Shown here piece after piece: positions 43,886 to 52,916 of a DNA stretch of 64,000 nt (within the stretch, counting starts at the first letter, position 1; each line of letters opens with the position of its first letter). Where the stretch lies: assembly GCF_027587205.1 (NCBI RefSeq), contig NZ_JAPDOD010000003.1, forward strand, positions 248,001 to 312,000. The letters are read 5' to 3'. The notes beneath the pieces are model-generated. The model saw only the letters and a list, made by a program, of their open reading frames with translations, ran no database searches and was not told where the DNA came from. The DNA is from Solirubrobacter ginsenosidimutans. GTDB taxonomy: Bacteria; Actinomycetota; Thermoleophilia; Solirubrobacterales; Solirubrobacteraceae. The position numbers were made by a program, and so were the translations under genes.

Positions 43886-46800
43886 TTGTTCAACGATGAA
43901 CCCGGAGAATCCGGGCGACTGTCTCGCCGTCGCCTGACCGCCGCCGCGTTTTCTGCGGCCGCGCTGACCGCGGCCGGCGTCGCCGTATTCGCCAACGCGT
44001 CGGCGGCGACCCCCGCGCTGGCGCCGGCGCTCGACAGCGCCGATCAGGGCGGAGCCGTGATCGTCTGGCTGAAGAACGATCACAACGACCTCAACCTGCG
44101 CAGCGCCGCCGGAGCCCGTATCGCGGCCGCTCAAAACGACCAGAAGCCGGTCGTCGCCGCCATCAAGGCCGCCGGCGGCACCGACATCGTGTCGCTCGTC
44201 AGCATCAACGCTGTGGCCGCGCACGTGTCGGCCGAGGGCGTGGAGGCGGTGCGCGGGCTGCCTTCGGTGAAGGAGGTCCTGCCCGACGAGCAGATCCCGA
44301 TCGGCGATCCCGCGCCCACCGGCCCGGCGGTCAGCAAGGCCACCAAGATCACCCACGACGCAGCCGCCCAGAGCGGCAAGTCGAAGTCCGCGGCGCCCGA
44401 CGCCGGGAACCCGTTCCCGACGGCCAGCTGCGGCACGATCGACAACCCGCTGATCGAGCCCGAGGCGCTGCAGACGATCAACGCGCCCGCGATGACGAAC
44501 GCCGGCCTGCTCACCGAGCCTGGCCACGGCGTGGTCGTCGCCAACGACGGGATCAGCACCGCCCCGACCGGTGACCTCGTGGGCAACCCGAACTTCGTGC
44601 GCCCGGCGGCGGACGGCGGCGGCAGTGTCGTCGTCGGCGCGACGGCCGGCGACACCACTGACAGCACCGACGGCGAGTACTACGGCGACGCTTCGTCGAT
44701 CGACGCGCAGGGCACGGTTCTGTACCAGTACTCCAAGGAACTGCCGTACTCCGGCATGCCCGACACGTGCTACTTCAAGCTCGTCGGTGACGCGCCCGGC
44801 GCCTCGATGGTCGACACGCGCGGCATCGACACGCCGGAGAGCGCCGCCGGCGATGGCTCGATGATGAGCGAGTCCGAGGCGATCAAGTCCGTCGACGCCG
44901 CGGTGACCAAGTTCCACGCCGACGTCATCAACGAGTCCTACGGCTACGGCCTCTCCCCGGGCAGCTACATCGCCCGCTACGCGGCCAACGACGCGGCCGT
45001 GGACGCCGGTGTGGTCGTCGTGGCCTCCTCCGGCGACAGCGGCATGCAGGGCACAGTGTCCTCGCCGGCCTCGGACCCGAAGATCATCGCCGCCGCAGCG
45101 ACCAACACGCTCCGCCTCAACGCGATGGCCAGCGGCTTCGCCGGCTGGGTGAACGACGACATCACGCCGCTCTCCTCCGGCGGCACGACCCCGGACAACA
45201 AGGTGGTCGACCTCACCGCCCCGGGCTACGGCGGCGAGGCTGCCTGCAACCCGCACGGCAGCGACTGCCCGACGAACACCCAGACCGAGGCGTTCGGTGG
45301 CACCAGCGAGTCGTCCCCGCTCGTCGCGGGCGCGGCCGCGGACGTCATCCAGGCCTACCGCGACTCGCACAACGGCGACAGCCCGTCGCCCGCGCTGGTC
45401 AAGCAGTTCCTCGTCAGCACGGCGCGCGACATCTCCGCGCCGGCTGACCAGGGCGGTGCCGGTCAGGTCGATATCGGCGCCGCGGTGCAGGCCGCGCAGC
45501 AGTACACGAACACCACGGTGACGACCGCTCCGACCGTCAACGGTCTGCTCCTGAGCCAGACGCAGCTGGACATCAGCGGCAACGGTGGCTCGACGGTCCC
45601 GCAGAGCGTGCGGCTGTTCAACACCAGCCGCACGTCGACGACCGTGACCGGCACGTTCCGCGAGCTCGGGCCGGAGAAGCCGATCGGCGACCCGGTCACC
45701 GAGAACGTCACCGCGCCGGATCCCGCCCTCCCCGTCCCCGCGGACGGCGCGCAGGCGGCCCCGGACGTCACGTTCAACGTGCCTGCGGGCCTCGACCGGA
45801 TGAACGTCGACATGATCTGGCCGGACGCGGTCAACGGCGCGATCCTCAGCTACACCCTCACCGACCCGACGGGCCGGCTGCGGCAGATCTCGTACGACTA
45901 CGGGACCGCTCCGACGAAGGCGGGCCAGATCGGCACCGTCCCGGACATCGGGCACACGGAGGTCGCGAACCCTGAGGCGGGTACCTGGACGGCGCACATC
46001 AAGTGGGCCAACGGCCGCGCCCATCTGCAGTCGCTGCCGAACGTCCCGGGCACCTACCGCGGCACCGTGAGCCTCCGCGCCACGGGCGAGAACTGGATCA
46101 CGTCGGCGGCCGCGCCGACCACCACGCTGGCGGCGCGCACGTGGGTGACGATCCCGTTGCAGGTCGCGTTCCCGAACGCTCCGGGCGATCACCCCGCGAC
46201 GGTGCAGTTCGTTGCCGCCAACGGCGCCAAGAGCCAGCTCGCGCTCGCCCGCCGCACGCTCATCCCGACCAACGGCGGCGAGTTCGACACGAACATCATC
46301 GCCTCGGTCGGCCGTGGCACCGGCCAGGTCAGCACGTTCAACATCAACGTGCCGGCCGGCCGTGCGGACCTCGGCGTCACCGTCCGGACCCCGGACACGA
46401 GCACCGATAACCCGATGCGTCTGTTCCTGGTCAACCCGTCCGGCGTGCGTGTCACGCAGACCAGCCTGACCGTGCAGACGATCAACGGGACGCCGATGCT
46501 GGCGGCCACGTTCCATGTCCCCAACCCGGTGGCGGGCACGTGGGAGATCGACACCGAGCTCAACCTCACGACGAGCGGCAAGGAGTTCCGCCAGCTCATC
46601 GTGGGCGACGTGCTGGCGCAGGCGCCGGCGATCACGTCCCCGGCCGGCGGGACGACGCCCACGAGCACGACGCCGCCCATCTCGGGAACCGGCACGCCGG
46701 GTGACACGGTGACGGTCTCGAACGGCACCACGGTGGTCTGCACCGCCACCGTCGCCACGGACGGCACCTGGTCGTGCACCCCGTCGCTTGCCCTCCCGGG

Positions 46801-47263
46801 CGGCGCGGCGAGCCTGACCGCCACCCAGGCCGACCAGACGGGCAATCCGTCGGCGGCCTCGACGCCGGTCGCGATCACCGTGCCGTTGGGGTCGACGAGC
46901 ACTCCGGGCACGGTGTCCGGAACGACGCCGGCGACGCTGGCGCTCACGCTCGGCGCGCCCGCCTTGTTCGGTCCGTTCACGCCGGGCATCGACAAGACGT
47001 ACACGGCGTCCACCACGGCCAACGTCGTCAGCTCGGCGGGCGACGCGGCGCTGAGCTTCTCCACGCCCGGCTCGCTGACGAACGGCGCGTTCAGCCTGCC
47101 TGAGCCGCTGCAGGTCTCGCTCTCCAAGAGCAGCTGGTCGGCTCCGGTGTCCAACGACCCGGTGACGATCGGCTTCACGCAGCACGTCGGTGCGAGCGCC
47201 GCCCTGCGCACCGGCAGCTACAGCCAGACGCTGACCTTCACGCTGTCCACCACGCAGCCCTAG
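43886..47263 (+). CDS. Tat-exported subtilase-like (S8) protein lacking the standard His, with Ig-like and WxL-like C-terminal domains
   Basis: 1125 residues from TTG 43886, five bases after GGAGGGG; an upstream frame start at 43850 has no such site. A Tat signal (SRRRLTAAAFSAAALTAAG) precedes an I9-like propeptide (VSLVSINAVAAHVS) and an S8 domain: Asp candidate at ~222 in VVVANDGI, Asn in INESYGYG, SSGDSGMQG and Ser at ~474 in GGTSESSPLVAG. The usual HGT motif appears as DAQGT with Gln at ~275, so catalysis is doubtful. Then beta-sandwich domains, an Ig-like domain (~915-1005) and the shared C-terminal domain ending [10 protein letters not shown]. Perhaps a binding protein derived from a protease. 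Confidence 0.82.
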   Translation: MFNDEPGESGRLSRRRLTAAAFSAAALTAAGVAVFANASAATPALAPALDSADQGGAVIVWLKNDHNDLNLRSAAGARIAAAQNDQKPVVAAIKAAGGTDIVSLVSINAVAAHVSAEGVEAVRGLPSVKEVLPDEQIPIGDPAPTGPAVSKATKITHDAAAQSGKSKSAAPDAGNPFPTASCGTIDNPLIEPEALQTINAPAMTNAGLLTEPGHGVVVANDGISTAPTGDLVGNPNFVRPAADGGGSVVVGATAGDTTDSTDGEYYGDASSIDAQGTVLYQYSKELPYSGMPDTCYFKLVGDAPGASMVDTRGIDTPESAAGDGSMMSESEAIKSVDAAVTKFHADVINESYGYGLSPGSYIARYAANDAAVDAGVVVVASSGDSGMQGTVSSPASDPKIIAAAATNTLRLNAMASGFAGWVNDDITPLSSGGTTPDNKVVDLTAPGYGGEAACNPHGSDCPTNTQTEAFGGTSESSPLVAGAAADVIQAYRDSHNGDSPSPALVKQFLVSTARDISAPADQGGAGQVDIGAAVQAAQQYTNTTVTTAPTVNGLLLSQTQLDISGNGGSTVPQSVRLFNTSRTSTTVTGTFRELGPEKPIGDPVTENVTAPDPALPVPADGAQAAPDVTFNVPAGLDRMNVDMIWPDAVNGAILSYTLTDPTGRLRQISYDYGTAPTKAGQIGTVPDIGHTEVANPEAGTWTAHIKWANGRAHLQSLPNVPGTYRGTVSLRATGENWITSAAAPTTTLAARTWVTIPLQVAFPNAPGDHPATVQFVAANGAKSQLALARRTLIPTNGGEFDTNIIASVGRGTGQVSTFNINVPAGRADLGVTVRTPDTSTDNPMRLFLVNPSGVRVTQTSLTVQTINGTPMLAATFHVPNPVAGTWEIDTELNLTTSGKEFRQLIVGDVLAQAPAITSPAGGTTPTSTTPPISGTGTPGDTVTVSNGTTVVCTATVATDGTWSCTPSLALPGGAASLTATQADQTGNPSAASTPVAITVPLGSTSTPGTVSGTTPATLALTLGAPALFGPFTPGIDKTYTASTTANVVSSAGDAALSFSTPGSLTNGAFSLPEPLQVSLSKSSWSAPVSNDPVTIGFTQHVGASAALRTGSYSQTLTFTLSTTQP
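46905..47263 (+). other. Shared WxL-like C-terminal domain, copy 2
   Basis: Shortest copy (~118 residues): TTPATLALTLGAPALFG, SSAGDAALSFS, LTNGAFSLPEPLQ, WSAPVSNDP, LRTGSYSQTLTFTL. It lacks the loop between LQ and the Trp strand found in the other three. Confidence 0.8.
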
Positions 47264-47274
47264 GTCGAACCGTT

Positions 47275-47306
47275 ATGGCCGCCGCCGCTCACGCGGCGGC
47301 GGCCAT
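47275..47306. terminator. Perfect 14-bp hairpin
   Basis: ATGGCCGCCGCCGC, loop TCAC, GCGGCGGCGGCCAT; 11 bases after the subtilase-like stop and about 100 bases from the convergent VOC gene. Strong terminator-like structure without T-tract. Confidence 0.7.
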
Positions 47307-47406
47307 CGCGCCGCCGTTTCATATCGTGCTCGGTCCAATGCGGCAGGGCCGCTGGCTACACGCCGGGCACCGCCATCCCGCCGCAGCGCTCCTCCCCGGG
47401 TGGTTC

Positions 47407-47778
47407 CTACGTCGTGACCAGGCAGAAGCCGTTGCCAAAGGGATCTGCGCAGCGCGTCAGGCTGCCCCAGTCGCCCGACTCCTGGCCCTCGACGATTCCG
47501 CCGAGCCTGGTGATCTCCGATGTGGACCGCCCGACGTCCTCAACGGAAAAATCGAGGTGAACAGGCGTCCAGTGCCTGGCGAATGAACGCCCCTCGGTCG
47601 CCGCGAGGAACGGCATCGAGCCCTCAGGCCGCAGGATCAGGTAGAGCTCGTTGTCACCCGCAGTCAGCCTCACCGTCCGCGAGTTCCGCCCAACCTCGGT
47701 GCACTCGAGCGCCTGGCAGTAGAACGCGCCGGCCTCGTCGAGGTCGGCCACGTCGATGCAGATCTTCACCGTCGTCAT
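47407..47778 (-). CDS. VOC-superfamily (glyoxalase-fold) protein
   Basis: 123 residues, intact contrast to the broken VOC gene at 15047. Two beta-alpha-beta-beta-beta modules: MTTVKICIDVADLDEAGAFY and VHLDFSVEDVGRSTSEITRLGG (each in part), and the terminal CADPFGNGFCLV. Metal ligands of glyoxalase I are not all evident, so it may be a binding or resistance protein of the same fold. Cytoplasmic. It is isolated between hairpins and a divergent intergenic region. Confidence 0.85.
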   Translation of the reverse strand: MTTVKICIDVADLDEAGAFYCQALECTEVGRNSRTVRLTAGDNELYLILRPEGSMPFLAATEGRSFARHWTPVHLDFSVEDVGRSTSEITRLGGIVEGQESGDWGSLTRCADPFGNGFCLVTT

Positions 47779-48085
47779 TCGGCGCCACGATATTCGACTT
47801 GGCTCAGACAGTCGCGAAACGAACCCGACCTTTACGCGACAGCCACCGGGCAGAGCGCGCGTGACTTGGAGCCGAATTATGAACAGAGAAAGCGGACACT
47901 CATTATGAGTGAAGTGTTTCTCATGCGCTAGGTGACGCGCGGTAATACAACGCTCACAACGGGCGTCAGACGACGAACAAGTGGCCGAACTTCGTCGCGT
48001 TGAGACCGCAAAAGTGATTCACTTAGATCGGAAACCGGGGAGGCTTGCGCCCCCGGAATGAGCCTTGTCGTCGGAGGAGACTGCC
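47779..48085. other. Divergent intergenic region with 5' leader of the cupredoxin gene
   Basis: 307 bases, AT-richer than surroundings (for example CATTATGAGTGAAGTGTTT). It holds a good promoter at 48000-48028, then a leader with a CCGGGG...CCCCGG hairpin (about 48035-48056) just before the Shine-Dalgarno GGAGGAG. No gene seen. The leader hairpin could regulate translation; no known riboswitch consensus was recognised. Confidence 0.5.
48000..48028 (+). promoter_or_regulatory. Predicted promoter of the cupredoxin-stalk gene
   Basis: TTGAGA (48000-48005), 17-base spacer, TTAGAT (48023-48028); 57 bases before the TTG start. Close to consensus in both boxes. Confidence 0.55.
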
Positions 48086-49369
48086 TTGGGTCTGGGTAAG
48101 AGGTATGTGCTGTGGTTGATTTGCGCCGCAGTGGCAGTAATTGGGATTCCAGCGATTGCCCTCGGGCAGTCGGGTGGGGCGTCACCAAACGCCGCCGCGG
48201 CCGCTTCGATCGTTGCGCACGACGACTATTTCCAGGACGGTTCGAGCGCGGATCAGTCCGATAACACGGTCACTGTTGCGGCGGGCAGCACGGTCAGCTT
48301 CAGCTATCCGCAGGGCGACACCGTGCACGACGTTCGCTTCGGCGACACGTCGCCGCAGCCGGCGTCCTGCACCCTGCAGACCGGACAGTCCATCCCGGGC
48401 CTGCCGATCCCCCCGATCCCACAGTTCACGCAGCCGGCGGGCTGGTCCGGTGAATGCACGTTCACCCAGCCCGGGACCTACACGTTCTACTGCGAAGCGC
48501 ACGAGGCCGAGATGACCGGCACGATCATCGTCACCGGGGCAGCGACGCCGACGCCGACTCCCACGCCGACGCCGACCCCGACGCCGACGGCGACTCCCAC
48601 GCCGACGCCGACTGCCACGCCGACGCCGACTCCCACGCCGACGCCGACTCCCACGCCGACCCCGACGCCGACTCCCACGCCGACCCCGACGCCGACTCCC
48701 ACGCCGACGCCGACCCCGACTCCCACGCCGACCCCGACCCCGACTCCCACGCCGACGGCTACTCCCACGCCGACCCCGACTCCCACGCCGACGCCGACTC
48801 CCACGCCGACGCCGACTCCCACGCCGACGCCGACCCCGACTCCCACGCCGACGCCGACTCCCACGCCGACCCCGACGCCGACCCCGACTCCCACGCCGAC
48901 CCCGACTCCCACGCCGACGCCCGTCGGATCGACCAGCGTCTCGAGCCAGGTCTCCGGGACGGTCGGGAGCGTCCTCTCGCTCTCGATCGGGCAACTCGCG
49001 GACCTCGGCACCTTCAGCGCGGGGATCGCCAGGGACTACACGGCGAGCGTTGCGGCGACGGTCAACAGCTCGGCGGGCGATGCGACGCTCAGCGTGTCGG
49101 ACCCAGGCGCCACGAGCCGCGGGCATCTGGTGAATGGCGCGTTCGCTCTCGCCCAGCCGGTCCAGGCGCGTGCGATGAACGCCGCGACGCCGAGCACGGC
49201 CTTCCAGCCGATCGGTGACAACCCGCTGACGCTGCTCACCTACTCAGCGCCGGTGAGCAACGACCAGGTGACGATCAGCTTCAAGCAGTCGATCGCGGGC
49301 GATGAGCCGCTGCGCACCGGCAGCTACGGCAAGACGCTGACTTTCACCCTTTCGACGACGACCCCGTAG
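48086..49369 (+). CDS. Secreted cupredoxin with long Thr-Pro stalk and WxL-like C-terminal domain
   Basis: 427 residues from TTG 48086, seven bases after GGAGGA; TTG 48065 is an alternative. A signal peptide ([17 protein letters not shown]) is followed by a blue-copper domain at ~35-150: [12 protein letters not shown], His in TVHDVRF, and YCEAHEAEM giving Cys-x2-His-x3-Met, so the type-1 site is complete. Next come ~125 residues of nearly pure Thr-Pro repeats (48544-48922), an extended stalk, then the shared C-terminal domain ending [10 protein letters not shown]. This looks like a copper electron carrier held away from the envelope. Redox partners are probably the multicopper oxidase and cupredoxins encoded 3-9 kb downstream. 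Confidence 0.85.
   Translation: MGLGKRYVLWLICAAVAVIGIPAIALGQSGGASPNAAAAASIVAHDDYFQDGSSADQSDNTVTVAAGSTVSFSYPQGDTVHDVRFGDTSPQPASCTLQTGQSIPGLPIPPIPQFTQPAGWSGECTFTQPGTYTFYCEAHEAEMTGTIIVTGAATPTPTPTPTPTPTPTATPTPTPTATPTPTPTPTPTPTPTPTPTPTPTPTPTPTPTPTPTPTPTPTPTPTPTATPTPTPTPTPTPTPTPTPTPTPTPTPTPTPTPTPTPTPTPTPTPTPTPTPTPTPVGSTSVSSQVSGTVGSVLSLSIGQLADLGTFSAGIARDYTASVAATVNSSAGDATLSVSDPGATSRGHLVNGAFALAQPVQARAMNAATPSTAFQPIGDNPLTLLTYSAPVSNDQVTISFKQSIAGDEPLRTGSYGKTLTFTLSTTTP
48544..48922 (+). repeat. Thr-Pro coding tandem repeat
   Basis: About 380 bases of 6-base units (ACGCCG, ACTCCC, ACCCCG) grouped in higher-order blocks, with a few Ala substitutions (ACGGCG, ACTGCC). Codon variation keeps Thr-Pro while breaking perfect identity. 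Length is likely to vary among strains, and assembly errors are possible here. Confidence 0.9.
48940..49369 (+). other. Shared WxL-like C-terminal domain, copy 3
   Basis: Most divergent at its start ([20 protein letters not shown]) but then [49 protein letters not shown] and [14 protein letters not shown] match the others. Confidence 0.8.
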
Positions 49370-49377
49370 TCAACAGC

Positions 49378-49414
49378 ATCGGCCGCGGGCGACTGCACGT
49401 CGCCCGCGGCCGAT
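49378..49414. terminator. Perfect 16-bp hairpin
   Basis: ATCGGCCGCGGGCGAC, loop TGCAC, GTCGCCCGCGGCCGAT; 8 bases after the cupredoxin stop. Terminator-like, no T-tract. Confidence 0.7.
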
Positions 49415-49468
49415 CACCACCGTTCCTGCACATTCAGTGCAAAGTTCACTGCTCGAAGGAGGAGAGGG

Positions 49469-52400
49469 ATGGAGTTGTGCTTGACGGCTCGGCCGTCAAA
49501 CCCTGCCCGGAGACACGGCATGCTCCGGGTAGGTCTCATCGCGATCGCCACGCTCATAGCGGTCGCGGTTCTCGGCTCGTCGGCCGCGTTCGCAGACAGC
49601 GGCAAGGTGCTCGTGTTCACGGGGACCGCGGGAAGTCCGAACGCCGCCGACTCGGCCGCCGTCAGCGCGATCAACGCGGTCGCTGCAGCGAACGGTCTCA
49701 CGGCCGACGCCACAAGCGATGCCACGAGCATCAACACGGCGAAGCTCGCCGGCTATCGCGCCGTCGTGTTCGTGAACTCGTCCGGCGACGTGCTCAACGC
49801 CGCCCAGGAAGCCGATCTGCAGAGCTACGTGCAGGGCGGGGGTGGCTTCGTCGGCATCGGTGAGACCGCGCTGCTCGAGCAGGGCAACACGTTCTTCGAC
49901 ACGCTGCTCGGCCTGACCGGCGCCAGCCGCACCAGCGGCTCGACCTCGAGCGCGACCGACCTCGAGTTCCTCGACCGCGTGCATCCGGCCTCCAAGGGCC
50001 TGCCGATCCTGCTCAAGGCGCACTCGGACGACTACTACACGTGGACCAACAACCCGACGGGCACAGTGCACACCGTCGCCCGTGCGCGCCTGTCGAACAT
50101 CCCGCTGCCCGACGGCTCGTCGGTCACCAACGACGCGGTCTCGCGCTTCACCGGCGTCACCGCGCAGAACGAGCCCCAGGGCGAGGTCCCGGTGTCCTGG
50201 TGCCGCGACATCCAGCAGGGCCGGTCGTTCTACACCGATCTCGGCCGCACGGCCGACGCCTACGCGGACGGGAACCTCCAGAAGCAGCTCTCGGGCGCGA
50301 TCAGCTGGGCCGCGGGCCTCGTGCGCGGAAACTGCAAGGCGACCATCAACTCCAACTACTCGATCACCCGGCTGTCGCCGCCGAACCCGACGACGACCGA
50401 CGCGCCGTACGCCGGCGAGCTCACGAACGGCGCGATCGCCGCTGACGGGCGCGTGTTCTACACCGGCCGCGCCGTCTGCTACTCCGGCTACGCGCAGCAG
50501 AGCAACTGGACGCTGCCGAACGTCGGCCTCGGTTGCGGCACGATCTACGTGTGGGATCGCAGCAAGGGCACGCAGGGCAACGACGACCAGGATCCGATGA
50601 AGGTCCAGAAGGTCGCGTCCCTCACGGTCTTCGGTGCCAAGACGGGCAACGAGACCGGCGTGTCGGCCAAGGACGAGCAGGGCCTGCTGGCGTTCTCGCT
50701 CGATCCGAAGTTCAGCGAAGGCCGCCCGTACTTCTACATCCAGTACTTCCCCTACTACGGCGGCGAAGAGGGCGTGCAGGGCGGGCGCCAGCTCGGCGGC
50801 GGCTTCGACCGCAACAGCTACACGGCCGAGCGCCGGATCTCGCGCTTCACGTACGACAGCGCCACGCACTCGATCGTGCCGGGGTCCGAGAAGGTCATCA
50901 TGAGCTGGCGGACGCAGGTGTACTCCTGCTGCCACGTGGGCGCTTCGATGGCCTGGGACTCCGCCGGCAACCTGTACGTGACCAACGGCGACAACACGGG
51001 CAACAACCCGAACAGCACCGACGGCGGCTACACCAACTCCGACGAGCAGTACACGATCCCGTGCCCCGGCGCGGCTCCGCTGACCTCGTGCGGCACCACC
51101 GACCATCCCGGCACCAGCTTCGCCGATGCCAGACAGACATCGGGGAACACGAACGTCTACGAAGGCAAGATCATCCGGATCCACCCGCTCGACGATCCTG
51201 GGGATACGCCAGGCGTCGGAACGACGTACACGATCCCGGGCGCGAATGCGCCCAACGGCGGCAACCTGTTCGCGCCGGACAGCGACGCCGTGCTCTCCGG
51301 CAAGGCCAAGCCCGAGGTCTTCGCGATGGGCGTCCGCAACGACTACACGATCCACATCGATCCGAAGACCGATGCGATCACGACGGCCTGGGTCGGCCCG
51401 GACCAGGGCACCGACTCGAGCATCTGGGGCCCGGCCAAGACCGAGAACGCGGTCATGTTCAACAAGGCGGGCAACTTCGGTTGGCCGTTCTGCCAGGCCG
51501 GCCGGTGGGACTACCGGGCCAAGCTGCCGGGCACGGCGCCTGGCATCGCGGCGCCGGTCGGAGCCGTGCCGGGAACCGTCGGCGGCGGCGTCGACGGGCA
51601 GACCGGTGCCTACTGGGACTGCAGCCAGGACCTCGAGAACGACTCGCCGTACAACACGGGCCTGAAGATGATCCCGAAGCCGCAGCCGACGAACGTCTAC
51701 TACGGCCCGCAGGGCGGGTGCTACGGCTACAAGGTCAACGCCAACGGCGTGCCGATCTCGCCCGACACCAACACCGCGCCCTCCCCGCAGATCACGCGCG
51801 CGTGCCCGTGGGCGAACGGTGGCAGCCAGGCACCGATCGACGGTGGCATCTATCGCAAACCCGCGGGTGACCATCCGACCGCCTGGCCGAGCTATTGGGA
51901 CGGCCGGTGGTTCCTCGTGGACTTCGCCGGCGCGAACAACATGCGCCACGCGCTGCTGATGGACCCGGCCACCGAGTACAAGGGCGGCCAGCCCGTCTCG
52001 GCCGACTCGCTGTACGGCATCATGCCGGCCAGCCTGTGGGGCGGGAACCGCATCATCCACATGGACTGGGGCCCGGACGGCGATCTGTACGTCCTGACCT
52101 ACAGCGGGTCGAACTTCACGATCAGCAACGCCAATGACGCGCTGTGGCGTGTGTCCTACACGGGCGGCGCCGACACGCCGGGAGCGGACCCGAAGGCCAC
52201 GCCGGCCGCGAACTCGGCGGTCGTGACGTTCGGCGTCGGTGCGTCCGGCGGCGTCTCCTACGCATGGAAGTTCGACGACGGTGGCACCGCCACCGGCGCC
52301 GACGCCACCCATGCGTTCCTGACCGGCGGGCCCCACACCGCGACGCTGACCGTGACCTACGCGGACGGCGCGACGGACAGCAAGGACGTCTCGTTCGCCG

Positions 52401-52843
52401 TGGCGCCGTCGGCTTCGACGACCGTCGGGGGCAACGTGCCCGCGACCCTCGCGCTGTCGCTCGGGTCACCCGCCGCGTTCGGCGCCTTCACTCCGGGCGC
52501 CACGAAGACGTACGCGGCGAACCTCACCGCGAACGTCGTCTCGACCGCCGGCGATGCCACGCTCAGCGTGGTGGATCCCGCGACGCTCGCACCCGGGCAC
52601 CTGTTGAACGGCACGTTCTCGCTGCCGTCGGCCCTGCAGGCGAAAGCCACCGACGCCGCGCACACGAACACCGCGTTCGCGGCCCTGTCGGGCACTCCGC
52701 TGAACCTGCTGACGTACTCGGCTCCGGCGAGCAACGACGCGGTCAGTGTGCAGTTCCAGCAGGCGATCGATGCCAGTGACGCCTTGCGCACCGGCGCCTA
52801 CGCCAAGACGTTGACGTTCACGCTGTCGACGACGACGCCCTAG
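49469..52843 (+). CDS. Secreted ThuA-like / sorbosone-dehydrogenase-like protein with PKD and WxL-like domains
   Basis: 1124 residues; ATG follows GGAGGAG. After a signal peptide (VGLIAIATLIAVAVLG, cut after AFA) a ThuA-like domain (~45-280; KVLVFTGTAG, GGGGFVGIGE, VHPASKGLP) is fused to a GSDH/sorbosone-dehydrogenase-type six-blade propeller (~310-910; GLLAFSLDPKFSEGRPYFY, CCHVGASMAWDSAGNLYV, GKIIRIHPLDDPGD, FAMGVRNDYTIHID, HMDWGPDGDLYVL). Related propellers use PQQ to oxidise sugars; PQQ ligands were not verified. A PKD domain (YAWKFDDGGTATG) and the shared C-terminal domain end the protein. Probably a surface sugar-active enzyme passing electrons to copper proteins; inference. Confidence 0.8.
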   Translation: MELCLTARPSNPARRHGMLRVGLIAIATLIAVAVLGSSAAFADSGKVLVFTGTAGSPNAADSAAVSAINAVAAANGLTADATSDATSINTAKLAGYRAVVFVNSSGDVLNAAQEADLQSYVQGGGGFVGIGETALLEQGNTFFDTLLGLTGASRTSGSTSSATDLEFLDRVHPASKGLPILLKAHSDDYYTWTNNPTGTVHTVARARLSNIPLPDGSSVTNDAVSRFTGVTAQNEPQGEVPVSWCRDIQQGRSFYTDLGRTADAYADGNLQKQLSGAISWAAGLVRGNCKATINSNYSITRLSPPNPTTTDAPYAGELTNGAIAADGRVFYTGRAVCYSGYAQQSNWTLPNVGLGCGTIYVWDRSKGTQGNDDQDPMKVQKVASLTVFGAKTGNETGVSAKDEQGLLAFSLDPKFSEGRPYFYIQYFPYYGGEEGVQGGRQLGGGFDRNSYTAERRISRFTYDSATHSIVPGSEKVIMSWRTQVYSCCHVGASMAWDSAGNLYVTNGDNTGNNPNSTDGGYTNSDEQYTIPCPGAAPLTSCGTTDHPGTSFADARQTSGNTNVYEGKIIRIHPLDDPGDTPGVGTTYTIPGANAPNGGNLFAPDSDAVLSGKAKPEVFAMGVRNDYTIHIDPKTDAITTAWVGPDQGTDSSIWGPAKTENAVMFNKAGNFGWPFCQAGRWDYRAKLPGTAPGIAAPVGAVPGTVGGGVDGQTGAYWDCSQDLENDSPYNTGLKMIPKPQPTNVYYGPQGGCYGYKVNANGVPISPDTNTAPSPQITRACPWANGGSQAPIDGGIYRKPAGDHPTAWPSYWDGRWFLVDFAGANNMRHALLMDPATEYKGGQPVSADSLYGIMPASLWGGNRIIHMDWGPDGDLYVLTYSGSNFTISNANDALWRVSYTGGADTPGADPKATPAANSAVVTFGVGASGGVSYAWKFDDGGTATGADATHAFLTGGPHTATLTVTYADGATDSKDVSFAVAPSASTTVGGNVPATLALSLGSPAAFGAFTPGATKTYAANLTANVVSTAGDATLSVVDPATLAPGHLLNGTFSLPSALQAKATDAAHTNTAFAALSGTPLNLLTYSAPASNDAVSVQFQQAIDASDALRTGAYAKTLTFTLSTTTP
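52416..52843 (+). other. Shared WxL-like C-terminal domain, copy 4
   Basis: [80 protein letters not shown]. Closest by eye to copy 1. Confidence 0.8.
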
Positions 52844-52856
52844 GGCGAGACGCACT

Positions 52857-52887
52857 ACGGCCGGCGGCGGACAACGCCGCCGGCCGT
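52857..52887. terminator. Perfect 13-bp hairpin
   Basis: ACGGCCGGCGGCG, loop GACAA, CGCCGCCGGCCGT; 13 bases after the ThuA-like stop and only 29 bases before the MMPL ATG. Either a terminator with the MMPL promoter hidden close by, or a partial terminator that lowers expression of the downstream copper operon. Confidence 0.65.
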
Positions 52888-52916
52888 GCACTTAGAAGGG
52901 GAGACCAACCGCTCCG

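Noticed and set aside
43799..47185. 1128-codon minus-strand open frame
   Set aside because: Antisense to the subtilase-like gene, whose motifs, Shine-Dalgarno site and Tat signal are convincing.
48029..48085. Possible riboswitch (c-di-AMP or c-di-GMP type) in the cupredoxin leader
   Set aside because: A GC hairpin is present, but the conserved core sequences of those riboswitch classes are absent and the leader is only ~50 bases.
48544..48922. CRISPR-like or minisatellite repeat
   Set aside because: Units are 6 bases without spacers and encode Thr-Pro in frame inside a supported gene.
49496..52336. 946-codon minus-strand open frame
   Set aside because: Antisense shadow of the ThuA/sorbosone-dehydrogenase-like gene.
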